Part shown: positions 1 through 8,603 of the stretch, one piece after another
How the letters are laid out: the number at the start of each line of letters is the position of its first letter
Numbering within the stretch: the first letter of the stretch is position 1
Source of the DNA: Sulfuritortus calidifontis
GTDB taxonomy: Bacteria; Pseudomonadota; Gammaproteobacteria; Burkholderiales; Thiobacillaceae
DNA length: 64,000 nt
NCBI RefSeq assembly: GCF_003967275.1
Contig: NZ_AP018721.1
Span: forward strand, 2,418,001 to 2,482,000
Direction: 5' to 3'
The notes under the pieces: model-generated
The model's database searches: none
The model's input: only the letters and a program-made list of their open reading frames with translations
Told to the model about the DNA's origin: nothing
Position numbers and translations under genes: made by a program

Positions 1-48
1 ATCTGGCGCCGCCATGAAGCCACTGTAACAGCCACGAAGGCAAAACCT

Positions 49-1152
49 GTGGCAACCAAGCCCTGGAAACACCTTACGACTGCTTATAAAAAGCATTACT
101 TACTTCTGGCAGGAATTGCCAACGAATACAAAAAAACCATGTGGGCGCTGATGCATCTGCTGGATCAAGCCACGGCACTCAGGGCGATCTCCTACTACAA
201 CCGGATGCGCCTCTTCCATCTTGCGCGCAGCCTACTCTATTCGCGGGCGAACTTCATCGTCAGGGCCAGGGCGTTGCTGAGGATTGTTTTGAGGAATGGC
301 TATTTTGGTGGCGACACGGCCGGGCTGGGTGCACGCGCCCTGGCAAAAGACGTCTTCATGCTATTCCTCGCCGGCCCCATTTTTTCGTTGCGGAATCTGC
401 TGACGCGGGCTCTACTGGAAAGGTCACTCTTCTTTAAAAAGACCCTCGCGCATCTCCTGCCATCGACCGCCTTTCCACCCGGCAGCGCCCTGATCGTCGC
501 CCCCCACCCCGACGATGAGGTTTTCGCCTGCGGCGGATTGATCGCCCACAAACTGGCGCGGCATGAACGAATCGATATCTTATACATGACCCAGGGCGAG
601 GCCAGCCACGCAGACTGCTGCGAGCTAGACAGGGGGAAAATTGCCGCAGCAAGGCGCCAACTGGCCAGGCAGGCATTGGACACGCTAGGCGGCAGTGGGA
701 TCAAAATGCACTGGCTCGACCTGCCGGATGACGGCGTGCCCGCGCCAGGCTCCCATCGCTTTGACGAGGCCGCCCTTCGGGTCGGAAAGATTATCGACGA
801 CATCAAGCCAAGTCAGATTCTCATCCCACACGAGCTCGACACCCACAGCGACCATATCAACACGAACGCCATCGTCATGGCCGCCCTGAAGGGCAGGAAT
901 GTTGAAGTGTTCAGCTATCCGACCTGGATGCTTTATCGTTTCAGACGGAAAGACCTTTTCCGTCGAGTAAAAGGCCGAGCATTCAAGCTCAACATCGTCC
1001 CGGGCCACCCGAATAAGATGGCCGCGATCGCCATCTATGAAAATGCGGTCGATCCGGCTTGCCCGAACAAGGCGCCGATCATTGGCAGGCTGCCCGACAC
1101 ACTGATGCGCGAGTTCAGAAATGAATACGAGGTTTTTTTCGAACCAGACTGA
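49..1152 (+). CDS. PIG-L family (LmbE-like) N-deacetylase
   Basis: Putative zinc-dependent deacetylase of the PIG-L/LmbE family, which removes acetyl groups from GlcNAc-type sugars. The catalytic core starts near residue 145 with the family signature APHPDDE, and a distal HSDH motif near residue 269 supplies another metal or catalytic histidine. The first ~140 residues are a basic, partly hydrophobic extension outside the core. The reading frame is open to the window edge, but the GTG at 49 has a GAAGG box eight bases upstream, so I take it as the start. The 3' end overlaps the next gene by 32 bp, which implies coupled translation. Its place at the head of an EPS gene run suggests it deacetylates a glycan intermediate or the finished polymer. 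The substrate is not readable from the sequence. This part of the window looks less GC-rich than what follows. Confidence 0.8.
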   Translation: MATKPWKHLTTAYKKHYLLLAGIANEYKKTMWALMHLLDQATALRAISYYNRMRLFHLARSLLYSRANFIVRARALLRIVLRNGYFGGDTAGLGARALAKDVFMLFLAGPIFSLRNLLTRALLERSLFFKKTLAHLLPSTAFPPGSALIVAPHPDDEVFACGGLIAHKLARHERIDILYMTQGEASHADCCELDRGKIAAARRQLARQALDTLGGSGIKMHWLDLPDDGVPAPGSHRFDEAALRVGKIIDDIKPSQILIPHELDTHSDHINTNAIVMAALKGRNVEVFSYPTWMLYRFRRKDLFRRVKGRAFKLNIVPGHPNKMAAIAIYENAVDPACPNKAPIIGRLPDTLMREFRNEYEVFFEPD

Positions 1153-2230
1153 CTGGCAGATCGACATCGCGACGGACTGGGCGAGCATCTGCGACAGTGC
1201 CTATATCGAACGCTGGCTCGGCTTGATCGATGCCGATTGTGAACCGAATGTCTTCTTTCACCCGAGCGTCGTCCGGCCCTGGCATGACTCTCAGCCGAAC
1301 GAAATAAAGCCATTTTTTGTGATTCTGCAAAACCGTGTCGACAATGAGGCGATCTTTTACCCCTTCGTCATCGGCAACCGGGGCTACCGCAATTGCTGGC
1401 TCAATACCCTGATTCCGGCCGGATACTTTCTATTCGATCATCACGACCCCATCGTCGCGGCCAGCAGCCCGGCCAGAAAGAAAGCGCTGACTGAATTTTT
1501 CTTCACGCAACTGCCTGCTGTCCTCGACAGCTTCCCTGGCCGGCTGGATGGCTTCGACATCCCCAGGCTAAGAACAAACCTAGTGGGCTCGACTCAATCG
1601 GATGAGTCATCGCCGGCCATCGATCTCACTGCTTACAGCAGCTACGAAGCCTACAGCAAAGCCCTCAAGGGCGCAGTGCGCGGAGATGTGAATCGGCAAA
1701 AAAGAAGGCTATCCGAAATTGGCCATTTGTCTTACCGGAAATACACGGCCGATAACCTGCCGGCCGCGCTGGCCGAATTCGAAGCCTTCACCGAAGCACG
1801 ATCGAGAAAATGGCATCCCCCTGAAAGCGATTCGCTGTTTTTCGCCCGGCTTCTGGAAGCTTCCCTCGGCGAGACGGTGCATTTTTCGAGCTTGGCATTG
1901 AACGACCGAGCAATCAGCTGGCATCTGGGTTTCGTCGACAGGTATTGCTTTTACTATTACATCCCGACTTACGATAAAGCATTCGAATCCTACTCGCCGG
2001 GCAAAGTTCACATCAGCATGCTGATAGAAGAATGCTACGCACAGGGGCTCAGGAAGTTCGATTTTTTGCGCGGCTGCGAAAAATACAAATTCGACTGGAC
2101 CGACCGGAGTGTGCCGTATTTCGCCGTTTCGTATGTTAAAAATGGCCTCGTGCTGGCCATGCGGCGCGGCTGCAACAATATGATCCACGCGCTAAAAAGA
2201 ATCGCCCTCGATCTCGGCCGTCGCCTTTAA
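1121..2230 (+). CDS. FemAB/CelD-like GNAT-fold acyltransferase
   Basis: A 369-residue protein resembling the CelD/BcsL group of GNAT/FemAB-like acyltransferases that occur in polysaccharide loci. The C-terminal half carries the typical pattern: a tyrosine-rich stretch, then SPGKVHISMLIEEC, then RKFDFLRGCEKYKFDWT near residues 300-335. That pattern is usual for enzymes that acylate sugars or link amino acids. It overlaps the upstream PIG-L gene by 32 bp, so one enzyme could deacetylate an amino sugar and the other re-acylate it; this pairing is inference. No signal peptide or membrane segment is visible, so it should be cytoplasmic. Family assignment is fairly firm. Acyl donor and acceptor are unknown. 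Confidence 0.7.
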   Translation: MNTRFFSNQTDWQIDIATDWASICDSAYIERWLGLIDADCEPNVFFHPSVVRPWHDSQPNEIKPFFVILQNRVDNEAIFYPFVIGNRGYRNCWLNTLIPAGYFLFDHHDPIVAASSPARKKALTEFFFTQLPAVLDSFPGRLDGFDIPRLRTNLVGSTQSDESSPAIDLTAYSSYEAYSKALKGAVRGDVNRQKRRLSEIGHLSYRKYTADNLPAALAEFEAFTEARSRKWHPPESDSLFFARLLEASLGETVHFSSLALNDRAISWHLGFVDRYCFYYYIPTYDKAFESYSPGKVHISMLIEECYAQGLRKFDFLRGCEKYKFDWTDRSVPYFAVSYVKNGLVLAMRRGCNNMIHALKRIALDLGRRL

Positions 2231-2280
2231 CCGGTGGCCGACGAGGGGTATATGCGATCATTCGATAAATTGGGGGGCAA

Positions 2281-3327
2281 GTGAGTTCGAAGGTCTTGGT
2301 GCTCATGGAATGCTGGGGCAACGGTGGCACAGAAACCTATGTCGCCGGGCTAGTGCGCCTGCTCGCGGCCCAAAATTTCGAAGTCACCCTTGCACTACTA
2401 AACAATGGCGATGAGGACGCCGTCGATTTTTTACCGCGAAACAGAATTCGCGTAATCGGCCTGGCCGGCCTGCCCAAGGCGCTGCGTCAACAACGGCCCG
2501 ACGTGGTCAGCCTGCACCTGTATGCCCACCTTCTACCGGCGATGCTGGTGTGCCGGGCACTGCGATACCCGACCGTGACCACGCTGCACATGCCGCTTGA
2601 ATCCTGGGGGCTTCGCCACCGGCTCTATTGGCGGCTTGCGATTCGACTCTCATCCACCGTGATTGGGGTATCGAAACAGGTGCTCAATCCGTTGAAAGGC
2701 CGCAATATTTGGCCGTCCGCCATTCCCGGCGGCGTCGACCCGCTATTCTTCACCTGCCCGCGCGACAAACAGCGGCCGACCGCGGAAGCGTTCACCCTCA
2801 TCGCGATGGGGCGGCTGGCGGCCGAAAAGGACTGGGCAACCCTGATCGAGGCGGTCGCTCGGCTGCCCCTTCCGCTGCGCCAACGAACGGCCATTGAGTT
2901 TTATGGCAGCGGTATCCTGCAAAATGAGCTGGACTCGCTCGCCAAACGATGCGGCGTCCAGACGGCCTTTCATGGCCATGCGGGCAAAGACCAGCTTGTG
3001 CAGGCGTTGTCTACGGCTGATTTGTTCGTGCTGCCATCGCGCTTCGAGGGGCTAGGCCTCGCGGCGCTCGAAGCCATGGCGGCCGGTGTGCCAACCATCA
3101 CCGCCGATTTCGCGGCAGCGCGTGGCTATATCGAACAGGGGGTAACGGGCCACAGATTTCCCGTTGGGGATGCGACCGGCCTGGCACGGTGGATCGAGTG
3201 GCACATGACCCACCCCGAAGCGTCGATAGCCATCGGCCTGAAGGGGCGCGAATTCGTTCGACAGCATTTCTCGGAGGAAAAGGCTTATCGTCCTTATCTG
3301 GAAATTTTCAAACAGGTGGCAAACTGA
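2281..3327 (+). CDS. glycosyltransferase family 4 (GT4)
   Basis: A retaining GT-B glycosyltransferase of 348 residues. The C-terminal nucleotide-sugar domain shows the GT4 EX7E signature in RFEGLGLAALEAM near residue 255, preceded by the common VLPS element. The N-terminal domain would bind the lipid-linked acceptor. The start is a GTG with a strong G-run (TTGGGGGG) just upstream. Its stop codon shares a base with the next gene's ATG (TGATG), so the two GT4 genes are translationally coupled. It probably adds one sugar of the EPS repeat unit on the cytoplasmic face of the membrane. Donor and linkage cannot be told. Confidence 0.85.
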   Translation: MSSKVLVLMECWGNGGTETYVAGLVRLLAAQNFEVTLALLNNGDEDAVDFLPRNRIRVIGLAGLPKALRQQRPDVVSLHLYAHLLPAMLVCRALRYPTVTTLHMPLESWGLRHRLYWRLAIRLSSTVIGVSKQVLNPLKGRNIWPSAIPGGVDPLFFTCPRDKQRPTAEAFTLIAMGRLAAEKDWATLIEAVARLPLPLRQRTAIEFYGSGILQNELDSLAKRCGVQTAFHGHAGKDQLVQALSTADLFVLPSRFEGLGLAALEAMAAGVPTITADFAAARGYIEQGVTGHRFPVGDATGLARWIEWHMTHPEASIAIGLKGREFVRQHFSEEKAYRPYLEIFKQVAN

Positions 3328-4478
3328 TGCACGTGCTTTACGTCGACCGAATTGGCGCCAAGTCCATCTGGGGCCTGATGGGCCATATCGCCGTGGGCTT
3401 TATGGCACAGGGCGGGCGAGCCACCTGCGTCATGTGGGATGATGGCCGTCACGCCTTTTCCCAGGACGTGCCGGGCGGGGTTGAGGTGGTTCGCATCCAG
3501 GTACCGCCCAAGCATCGGCCCTGGGACCTGATCCGTCAGCATTGGGTCTTCGCCCGTGCGTTCCGCAAGCTGCTGCGCCGCCTGCGGCCCGATATCGTAC
3601 ATACCAACTTCGCGGTGCCTTCGATTGTGGCGCGCTGGGTGTCGGCGCGCGAGGACGTGCCGGTCATCGTCTCCACCCAGCACGAGCTTTATGGCTCCAT
3701 GCGCCTACACTACCGCTGGGGCCTGCGCTTGACCGAGCGATATTGCGCGGCGGTGGTTTATGTATCGCATGCGGTGGCACGTTCCTTCGGCCGCAAGGCC
3801 GGCAGCATGGAGGGGGTGCAGCCTCATGGTGCACGGCAGCATGTGGTAATTCCGAACGGCGTCGATATCGACAGAATTCGCGCCGCCACTGCGGACGTAG
3901 CCGAGCGGGTGCCGGGCCGCCTTGTCTGCGCCGGGCGCATGGTGCCGGTGAAGGGCCAGCAATGGCTGATCGAGGCCCTGCCAGAGGTGGTGGGCAGGCA
4001 TCCGAAAATCCAGCTTCGTCTGATCGGCAGCGGCCCCATGGAAGCCACCCTGCGTCGCCGGGTTGCCGAGCTTGACCTGGAGGATAATGTGACTTTCCTG
4101 GGCTGGCTGCCGCATGACGTGGTGCTGCGCGAGATGGCTGCGGCAGAGCTGGTGGTCGTGCCTAGCAGCCAGGTGCAGGAGGGGTTTGGGTTGGTGGTGG
4201 CCGAGGCCCTGGTCTGCGGCACGCCGCTCGTGGTGAGCGACATTCCGGTGTTCCGCGAGTTGCTTACCGGCGTTGATGGCGTCGCCCATTTTTTTCCACC
4301 GGGTGACGTTCAGGCCCTGGCCGATGCACTGGCGGGGCTCCCCTTCGCCACGGCGGCAGAGTCGGGCATTGCGCAGCATACTTTGCCTGTAGCGCAATTG
4401 GAGCGCTTGTCGGCAAACAGGATGACGAACGCCTATTTGCAGCTTTATCGGGCCTTGTCCTCCGGGTACCAAAGATGA
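3327..4478 (+). CDS. glycosyltransferase family 4 (GT4)
   Basis: A second GT4 enzyme, 383 residues from the ATG at 3327. I chose this ATG over an upstream in-frame start because it overlaps the previous stop as TGATG and begins a clean Rossmann strand (MHVLYVDRIG). The EX7E signature EGFGLVVAE lies near residue 290 after VVPSS. IPNGVD near residue 178 is the usual linker motif between the two GT-B lobes. It is followed by an ATGA overlap with the methyltransferase gene. Role: addition of a sugar to the undecaprenyl-linked EPS repeat unit, inferred from context. Confidence 0.85.
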   Translation: MHVLYVDRIGAKSIWGLMGHIAVGFMAQGGRATCVMWDDGRHAFSQDVPGGVEVVRIQVPPKHRPWDLIRQHWVFARAFRKLLRRLRPDIVHTNFAVPSIVARWVSAREDVPVIVSTQHELYGSMRLHYRWGLRLTERYCAAVVYVSHAVARSFGRKAGSMEGVQPHGARQHVVIPNGVDIDRIRAATADVAERVPGRLVCAGRMVPVKGQQWLIEALPEVVGRHPKIQLRLIGSGPMEATLRRRVAELDLEDNVTFLGWLPHDVVLREMAAAELVVVPSSQVQEGFGLVVAEALVCGTPLVVSDIPVFRELLTGVDGVAHFFPPGDVQALADALAGLPFATAAESGIAQHTLPVAQLERLSANRMTNAYLQLYRALSSGYQR

Positions 4479-5191
4479 GCATGGACTCAGATCAGTTAAG
4501 GCATATCTCTCTGCAACTGGGCAAGCAGGAAGCGTTGTTGAGAGAGGGGCTTTATGTTGCACTCGCCAAGGCGGTCGATGATTGCGGCATCGAAACCAGG
4601 TGCTGTCGCGTGCTCGATGCAGGCGTCGGCCGCGGCGAATTGTTGCAGCGTCTTCAAATGCGTGGATATGTCACGCATGGCATAGATATGGAGCTGGACT
4701 GTGTCGTGACCGCCAGCCGCTTTGGCGACTGCCGCCAGGGCGGCATCGGTGATATAGCGCGGGTTTTTCCCGGCATAGGCTTCGATGTGATCGTCTGCTC
4801 GCACGTGCTCGAACATGTCGACTCCCCTTCGTTTGCGCTCAAGTCATTTGCCGAGTTGTCGGCCAAGGCCTATGTATTCGCGGTGCCAAACCCCCTGCGG
4901 CCGATACGCGTGATGCGCGCTTTGTTCCATTCACGCGCGGCCGACCATCCGGAGCATGTCTATGCCTGGGGCCACGCGGAGTTTTCCGCCCTGCTGCAAC
5001 GCTGCGGCTTTGCCATCGACGCCTGGTATGCGGATCGCGTAACCATCAACCCCCTGCATGGGCGGCTTGGCCATATCCTGACCCGCCTGCTCAACCCGCT
5101 GGAAACCCGCCTGCTGCCGCGTCTTTTTCCCATGCTGGCCTCTTCGTTGATCGTGCGTTGCCATCTGGCATATCGAGACCTCAAGGCATGA
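4475..5191 (+). CDS. class I SAM-dependent methyltransferase
   Basis: A 238-residue Rossmann-fold methyltransferase. Motif I is seen as LDAGVGRGELLQ near residues 45-56, and the post-core acidic/HVLEHVDSP element near residue 110 is typical of UbiG-like small-molecule methylases. The ATGA overlap with the upstream GT4 gene and a matching ATGA overlap with the GT2 gene downstream place it inside the EPS operon. It may methylate a sugar hydroxyl of the repeat unit or cap the chain; the target is inferred only from location. No membrane segment is visible. Confidence 0.8.
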   Translation: MSMDSDQLRHISLQLGKQEALLREGLYVALAKAVDDCGIETRCCRVLDAGVGRGELLQRLQMRGYVTHGIDMELDCVVTASRFGDCRQGGIGDIARVFPGIGFDVIVCSHVLEHVDSPSFALKSFAELSAKAYVFAVPNPLRPIRVMRALFHSRAADHPEHVYAWGHAEFSALLQRCGFAIDAWYADRVTINPLHGRLGHILTRLLNPLETRLLPRLFPMLASSLIVRCHLAYRDLKA

Positions 5192-6003
5192 GCGCCCCTC
5201 GAGTCACTGCCATCGTCACCGTCTTCAATGGCGAGGATTTTGTCGCGCACGCGGTGGAGAGCTTGCTTGCACAGACCCTGCACGACATAGAAATTCTGAT
5301 CGTCAATGACGGTTCCACGGATGGCACATTCGCAATACTGGATGCCCTGTCCGACCCGCGCCTGCGCATCATCCACCTGCCGCGCAGCGGCCGTGCGGCC
5401 GCATTGGCCATGGCCTGCCGTGAGGCACGCGGTCGCTATATTGCCAATCTCGATGCCGATGACATCAGCTACCCCGAGCGGCTGGAAAGGCAGGCGGCGT
5501 TCCTCGATGCGCACCCGGACCATGCCTGGGTCGGCTGCGGCGAAGAGCAGGAAGACAGCCGGCGCGGCGAGCATCATCGCCGGATTTACCCGCTCTCGGA
5601 CATGGAGATTCGCCGCCAGTCGGCCAAGTGCATCCCGTATTGCCATAGCGGCGCCATGTTCCGTCGCAGCCTGATCGACGAGGGCATCAATTACGACCCG
5701 GCCCAGCCTTATCTGATCGACTTCGAGTTTTTCCTGCGCGTGGCCGAACGCCACAAGGTGGCCAATCTGCCCGAGGTGCTGGTGAAGCGTTATGTGCGCG
5801 GGGAAAGTTTTTTTCAAAGCCGCTACAAGACCTGGCGGCAGAACCTGCGGCTGGCCCGCCTTTGCGCGCGCGCCGTGCGCCGTTTCGGCCTGCCTGTCCG
5901 GTTTTATCTCTACCCGCTGGCACGCCTGATCTATCCGTATATACCGCATGGTTTGAAACGGCGTATCCGGCAACGGCACGGATTGGAGGAAACCGATGCT
6001 TGA
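5188..6003 (+). CDS. glycosyltransferase family 2 (GT2)
   Basis: An inverting GT-A glycosyltransferase, 271 residues from ATG 5188. That start overlaps the previous stop as ATGA and was preferred to an upstream TTG. The N-terminus has the canonical VTVFNGEDFVAHAVESLL element, IVNDGSTDGT for nucleotide binding, and a DADD metal-binding motif near residue 90. The C-terminal ~60 residues are basic and aromatic, consistent with peripheral membrane association. It overlaps the following polymerase gene by 8 bp. It would transfer a sugar from a nucleotide donor onto the lipid-linked EPS intermediate. Confidence 0.85.
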   Translation: MSAPRVTAIVTVFNGEDFVAHAVESLLAQTLHDIEILIVNDGSTDGTFAILDALSDPRLRIIHLPRSGRAAALAMACREARGRYIANLDADDISYPERLERQAAFLDAHPDHAWVGCGEEQEDSRRGEHHRRIYPLSDMEIRRQSAKCIPYCHSGAMFRRSLIDEGINYDPAQPYLIDFEFFLRVAERHKVANLPEVLVKRYVRGESFFQSRYKTWRQNLRLARLCARAVRRFGLPVRFYLYPLARLIYPYIPHGLKRRIRQRHGLEETDA

Positions 6004-7444
6004 ACTGGCAGAAGAATTCTGGCCGCTGCTGGTCCCGTTCGGCCTTGCCGCGTTCGTGGCATTGTTAGTTTGGTTTGGCCGCCAACCGGCACGCGGGCTT
6101 TATCTGGCGTTCTTTACTTCCGGCATTCTCATCACGCCGGAACTGCCGGTTGTGCGCGACAAGCTGGCGGCGACCGAACTGGTGTTTTTGCTGACCTGGT
6201 TTGCGCTGCTGCTGCATAGAGGTCACTTGACCAACGCCGGTCCACTGCGGCGCGAACAAAGGCTCTCCCTCTACCTGGGAGCGGCATTCATTCTCTGGAC
6301 CCTGTTGTCGTTCGGCGTTAACAACATAGCTTATGCCGACACCGAGATATTCCTGCCCAGCCTGGTGGAAACGGCGAATTTCGCCTATGGCTACCTGGTG
6401 TTCCTGACCACGGTGGTGCTGGCGCGGGAATGGACGTACTGGGAAGACTGCGTGAAGTGGTGGGTGGCAGGCTCGGCTGTGGTAATCCTTGTCGGCGTTT
6501 GGGCCGTGCTGGGCAATGCGCCGGAATGGGCATATGAAGAATTCAGCCGCCGCGTCGCCTCCACTCTGAAGAACGAAAACCAGGTGCCCTCCTTCCTGCT
6601 GCCGATTTTCGTGGCAATGGTGTTCATGGCGGTGCGAAAGGGGGCTTCTCTCCTGCAGCAGGTGGCAATGTGGGGCCTGCTGACGGGAGCACTGATTACC
6701 GCCTTCGGTTCCGGCAGCCGTACTGCCTTGTTGATGATTTTGCTGGCTGTTGCCGGGGTGGTCTATGTTGCCGCGCGGACGACGGACAACCGCCCGTACC
6801 GGATCGGCGCGATCTTGAATGTGTTCGTGGCTCTGAGCGTGGGCTTGCTGGTTTATGTCTCGGTGGTTCTGTTCAACTATCAGGGTGACTATGCGCTCGG
6901 GACCACGCCGCCATGGCAGAGGCCGGTGGTCACGCTTTACGACTGGCTGGCCGGTTACCAGGAACTGGATAATACCCGGCCCGAGCAGTTGGCCTTTGTC
7001 ATGAACAACATCGGGGATCACCCGCTGCTGGGCACTGGACCAAAGGTCTATGGCAGCCTGTATGCGGTGGAGGAAATCCACAACACCTACGCCGGGGTGT
7101 TGATGCAGACAGGCATGGTGGGGATGCTGTTGTTCTCGCTCTGGTTGCTGCATATGTTGTGGTATTCGTTGCGCCAGGCAGGACGGATTGCCGACCCTTG
7201 GCGCAAGGTGATGGTGCTCGCATTGGCCGTGGGTATGGTCACGCTGCTGCTCTACAACATGACCATGTTCGGCCTGCGCCAGCGCACGATCTGGCTGCTG
7301 GCCGGTTTGTTGGTGGCGTCCTGGAGCTTTGTGCCCCGCACTTCTATAAGGCAGGCCATATTGCAGCGTGGCCCACTGGCCCACAGCCTATCGAAAGCCA
7401 GAACGAGAGTGACCGACAATCACCCGGCATCGTATAAGCGGTGA
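5996..7444 (+). CDS. Wzy/O-antigen ligase-like polysaccharide polymerase
   Basis: A 482-residue polytopic membrane protein with about ten or more hydrophobic segments. A large periplasmic loop between roughly residues 290 and 370 contains the ligase/polymerase-type pattern GDHPLLGTGPKVYGS followed by HNTYAGVLMQTG. In Wzy and WaaL proteins this region, with conserved Arg and His residues, joins lipid-linked glycans. Its position between the glycosyltransferases fits a repeat-unit polymerase. A second member of the same superfamily lies at 11620-13179, so one may polymerise and the other ligate. Which does which cannot be decided here. Confidence 0.8.
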   Translation: MLELAEEFWPLLVPFGLAAFVALLVWFGRQPARGLYLAFFTSGILITPELPVVRDKLAATELVFLLTWFALLLHRGHLTNAGPLRREQRLSLYLGAAFILWTLLSFGVNNIAYADTEIFLPSLVETANFAYGYLVFLTTVVLAREWTYWEDCVKWWVAGSAVVILVGVWAVLGNAPEWAYEEFSRRVASTLKNENQVPSFLLPIFVAMVFMAVRKGASLLQQVAMWGLLTGALITAFGSGSRTALLMILLAVAGVVYVAARTTDNRPYRIGAILNVFVALSVGLLVYVSVVLFNYQGDYALGTTPPWQRPVVTLYDWLAGYQELDNTRPEQLAFVMNNIGDHPLLGTGPKVYGSLYAVEEIHNTYAGVLMQTGMVGMLLFSLWLLHMLWYSLRQAGRIADPWRKVMVLALAVGMVTLLLYNMTMFGLRQRTIWLLAGLLVASWSFVPRTSIRQAILQRGPLAHSLSKARTRVTDNHPASYKR

Positions 7445-7448
7445 AGTC

Positions 7449-8603
7449 TTGAAAAAAATCGTCTTTGTCGAGAGCTACCCCCACGTACTGTTCGGCCAGC
7501 AGCGTACCTTGCTTTCCCTACTCGATGCCTGCCCCGTCGCCGGCATCGAACCCTTGGTCGCGGCAACGGCAGAAGGCCACTTGGTGGACGAGGTGCGGCG
7601 GCGCGGCATACCGGTAACCATTTTGCCTTACCCCGAATTGTTGTCTTCCTATGGTGGTGCCATTTATCGATATCGTGGCTGGCGTTACCTGCGCATGCTG
7701 GCGCAATGGGCCCGTTATCTGCTGTCGCTTCGACGCGCGCTCAGGCGGCTGGATGTCGCCGGTGTGTATTGCAACGACATGCGCGGCCTGTTGACGGCGG
7801 GGCTGGCGGCCCGCTCGCTCGGCCTGCCGGTACTGACCTGGGACAAGCTGGACAAGCCGCACGGCTGGCTGGATTGGCTGCAACTGCCCCTGGTCTGCCG
7901 CAACCTGATCATTTCCGATGCCGTCCTGAAAAAATACCCGGCTTGGCAGAAGCGGCTGTTTCGCCGCCGGATTCACAAGGTCTCCGAGGGTGCCGATCTC
8001 AAGCGCTTCGACCAGGCTGTATCCATTCGCCATAAACTGCCTGGCGAAGCGGACGACGTGTTGCTGGCGATCGTGGGCAGCATCACCCCGCGCAAGGGCC
8101 ACGACCGGATTTTTTCCCTTTGGCCGGATCTGATCGCGGCCTGTCCAAACGTGCGATTGCTGGTTATCGGCAAGCCCTCGGGCAGCGCGGAGGATGTCCG
8201 TTTTCTCGACGGCCTGCCGAACCGGACGCATCCACGCATCCATTTTTTGGGCATGCGCGACGACGTGCCGAATCTGATGCGCTCCACCGATGCGCTGTTG
8301 GTGCCCTCCCGTCAGGAAGGCATGGGGCTTGTCGTTGTCGAGGCCATGGCGGCCGGGGTGCCGGTGATTGGGGCGAATGCCGGCGGCATCCCCGAGGTGG
8401 TGGTGGACGGCGAAACGGGTCTGATCGTCGAGGGCGACGACCGCGCCGGCTGGCTGGCGGCGATTGCCCGGCTGGCCGGCTCGCCGGAATTGCGCACGCG
8501 CATGGGGGTAGCCGGGCGACGGCGTGTCGAGTGTGAATTCAACCGGCCGGTACAGATGGCCAAGGTGCTGCGGCATTGTTTGGAGATGACCGATGGCCAC
8601 TGA
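7449..8603 (+). CDS. glycosyltransferase family 4 (GT4)
   Basis: A 384-residue GT4 enzyme that begins at a TTG four bases after the polymerase stop. The N-terminus reads MKKIVFVESYPHVLFGQQRT, typical of GT4 acceptor domains, and the C-terminal lobe carries EX7E as EGMGLVVVE near residue 285, followed by AMAAGVPVIG. The 3' end overlaps the next GT4 gene by 11 bp. It would add a sugar during EPS repeat-unit assembly. No closer subfamily is recognisable. Confidence 0.85.
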   Translation: MKKIVFVESYPHVLFGQQRTLLSLLDACPVAGIEPLVAATAEGHLVDEVRRRGIPVTILPYPELLSSYGGAIYRYRGWRYLRMLAQWARYLLSLRRALRRLDVAGVYCNDMRGLLTAGLAARSLGLPVLTWDKLDKPHGWLDWLQLPLVCRNLIISDAVLKKYPAWQKRLFRRRIHKVSEGADLKRFDQAVSIRHKLPGEADDVLLAIVGSITPRKGHDRIFSLWPDLIAACPNVRLLVIGKPSGSAEDVRFLDGLPNRTHPRIHFLGMRDDVPNLMRSTDALLVPSRQEGMGLVVVEAMAAGVPVIGANAGGIPEVVVDGETGLIVEGDDRAGWLAAIARLAGSPELRTRMGVAGRRRVECEFNRPVQMAKVLRHCLEMTDGH

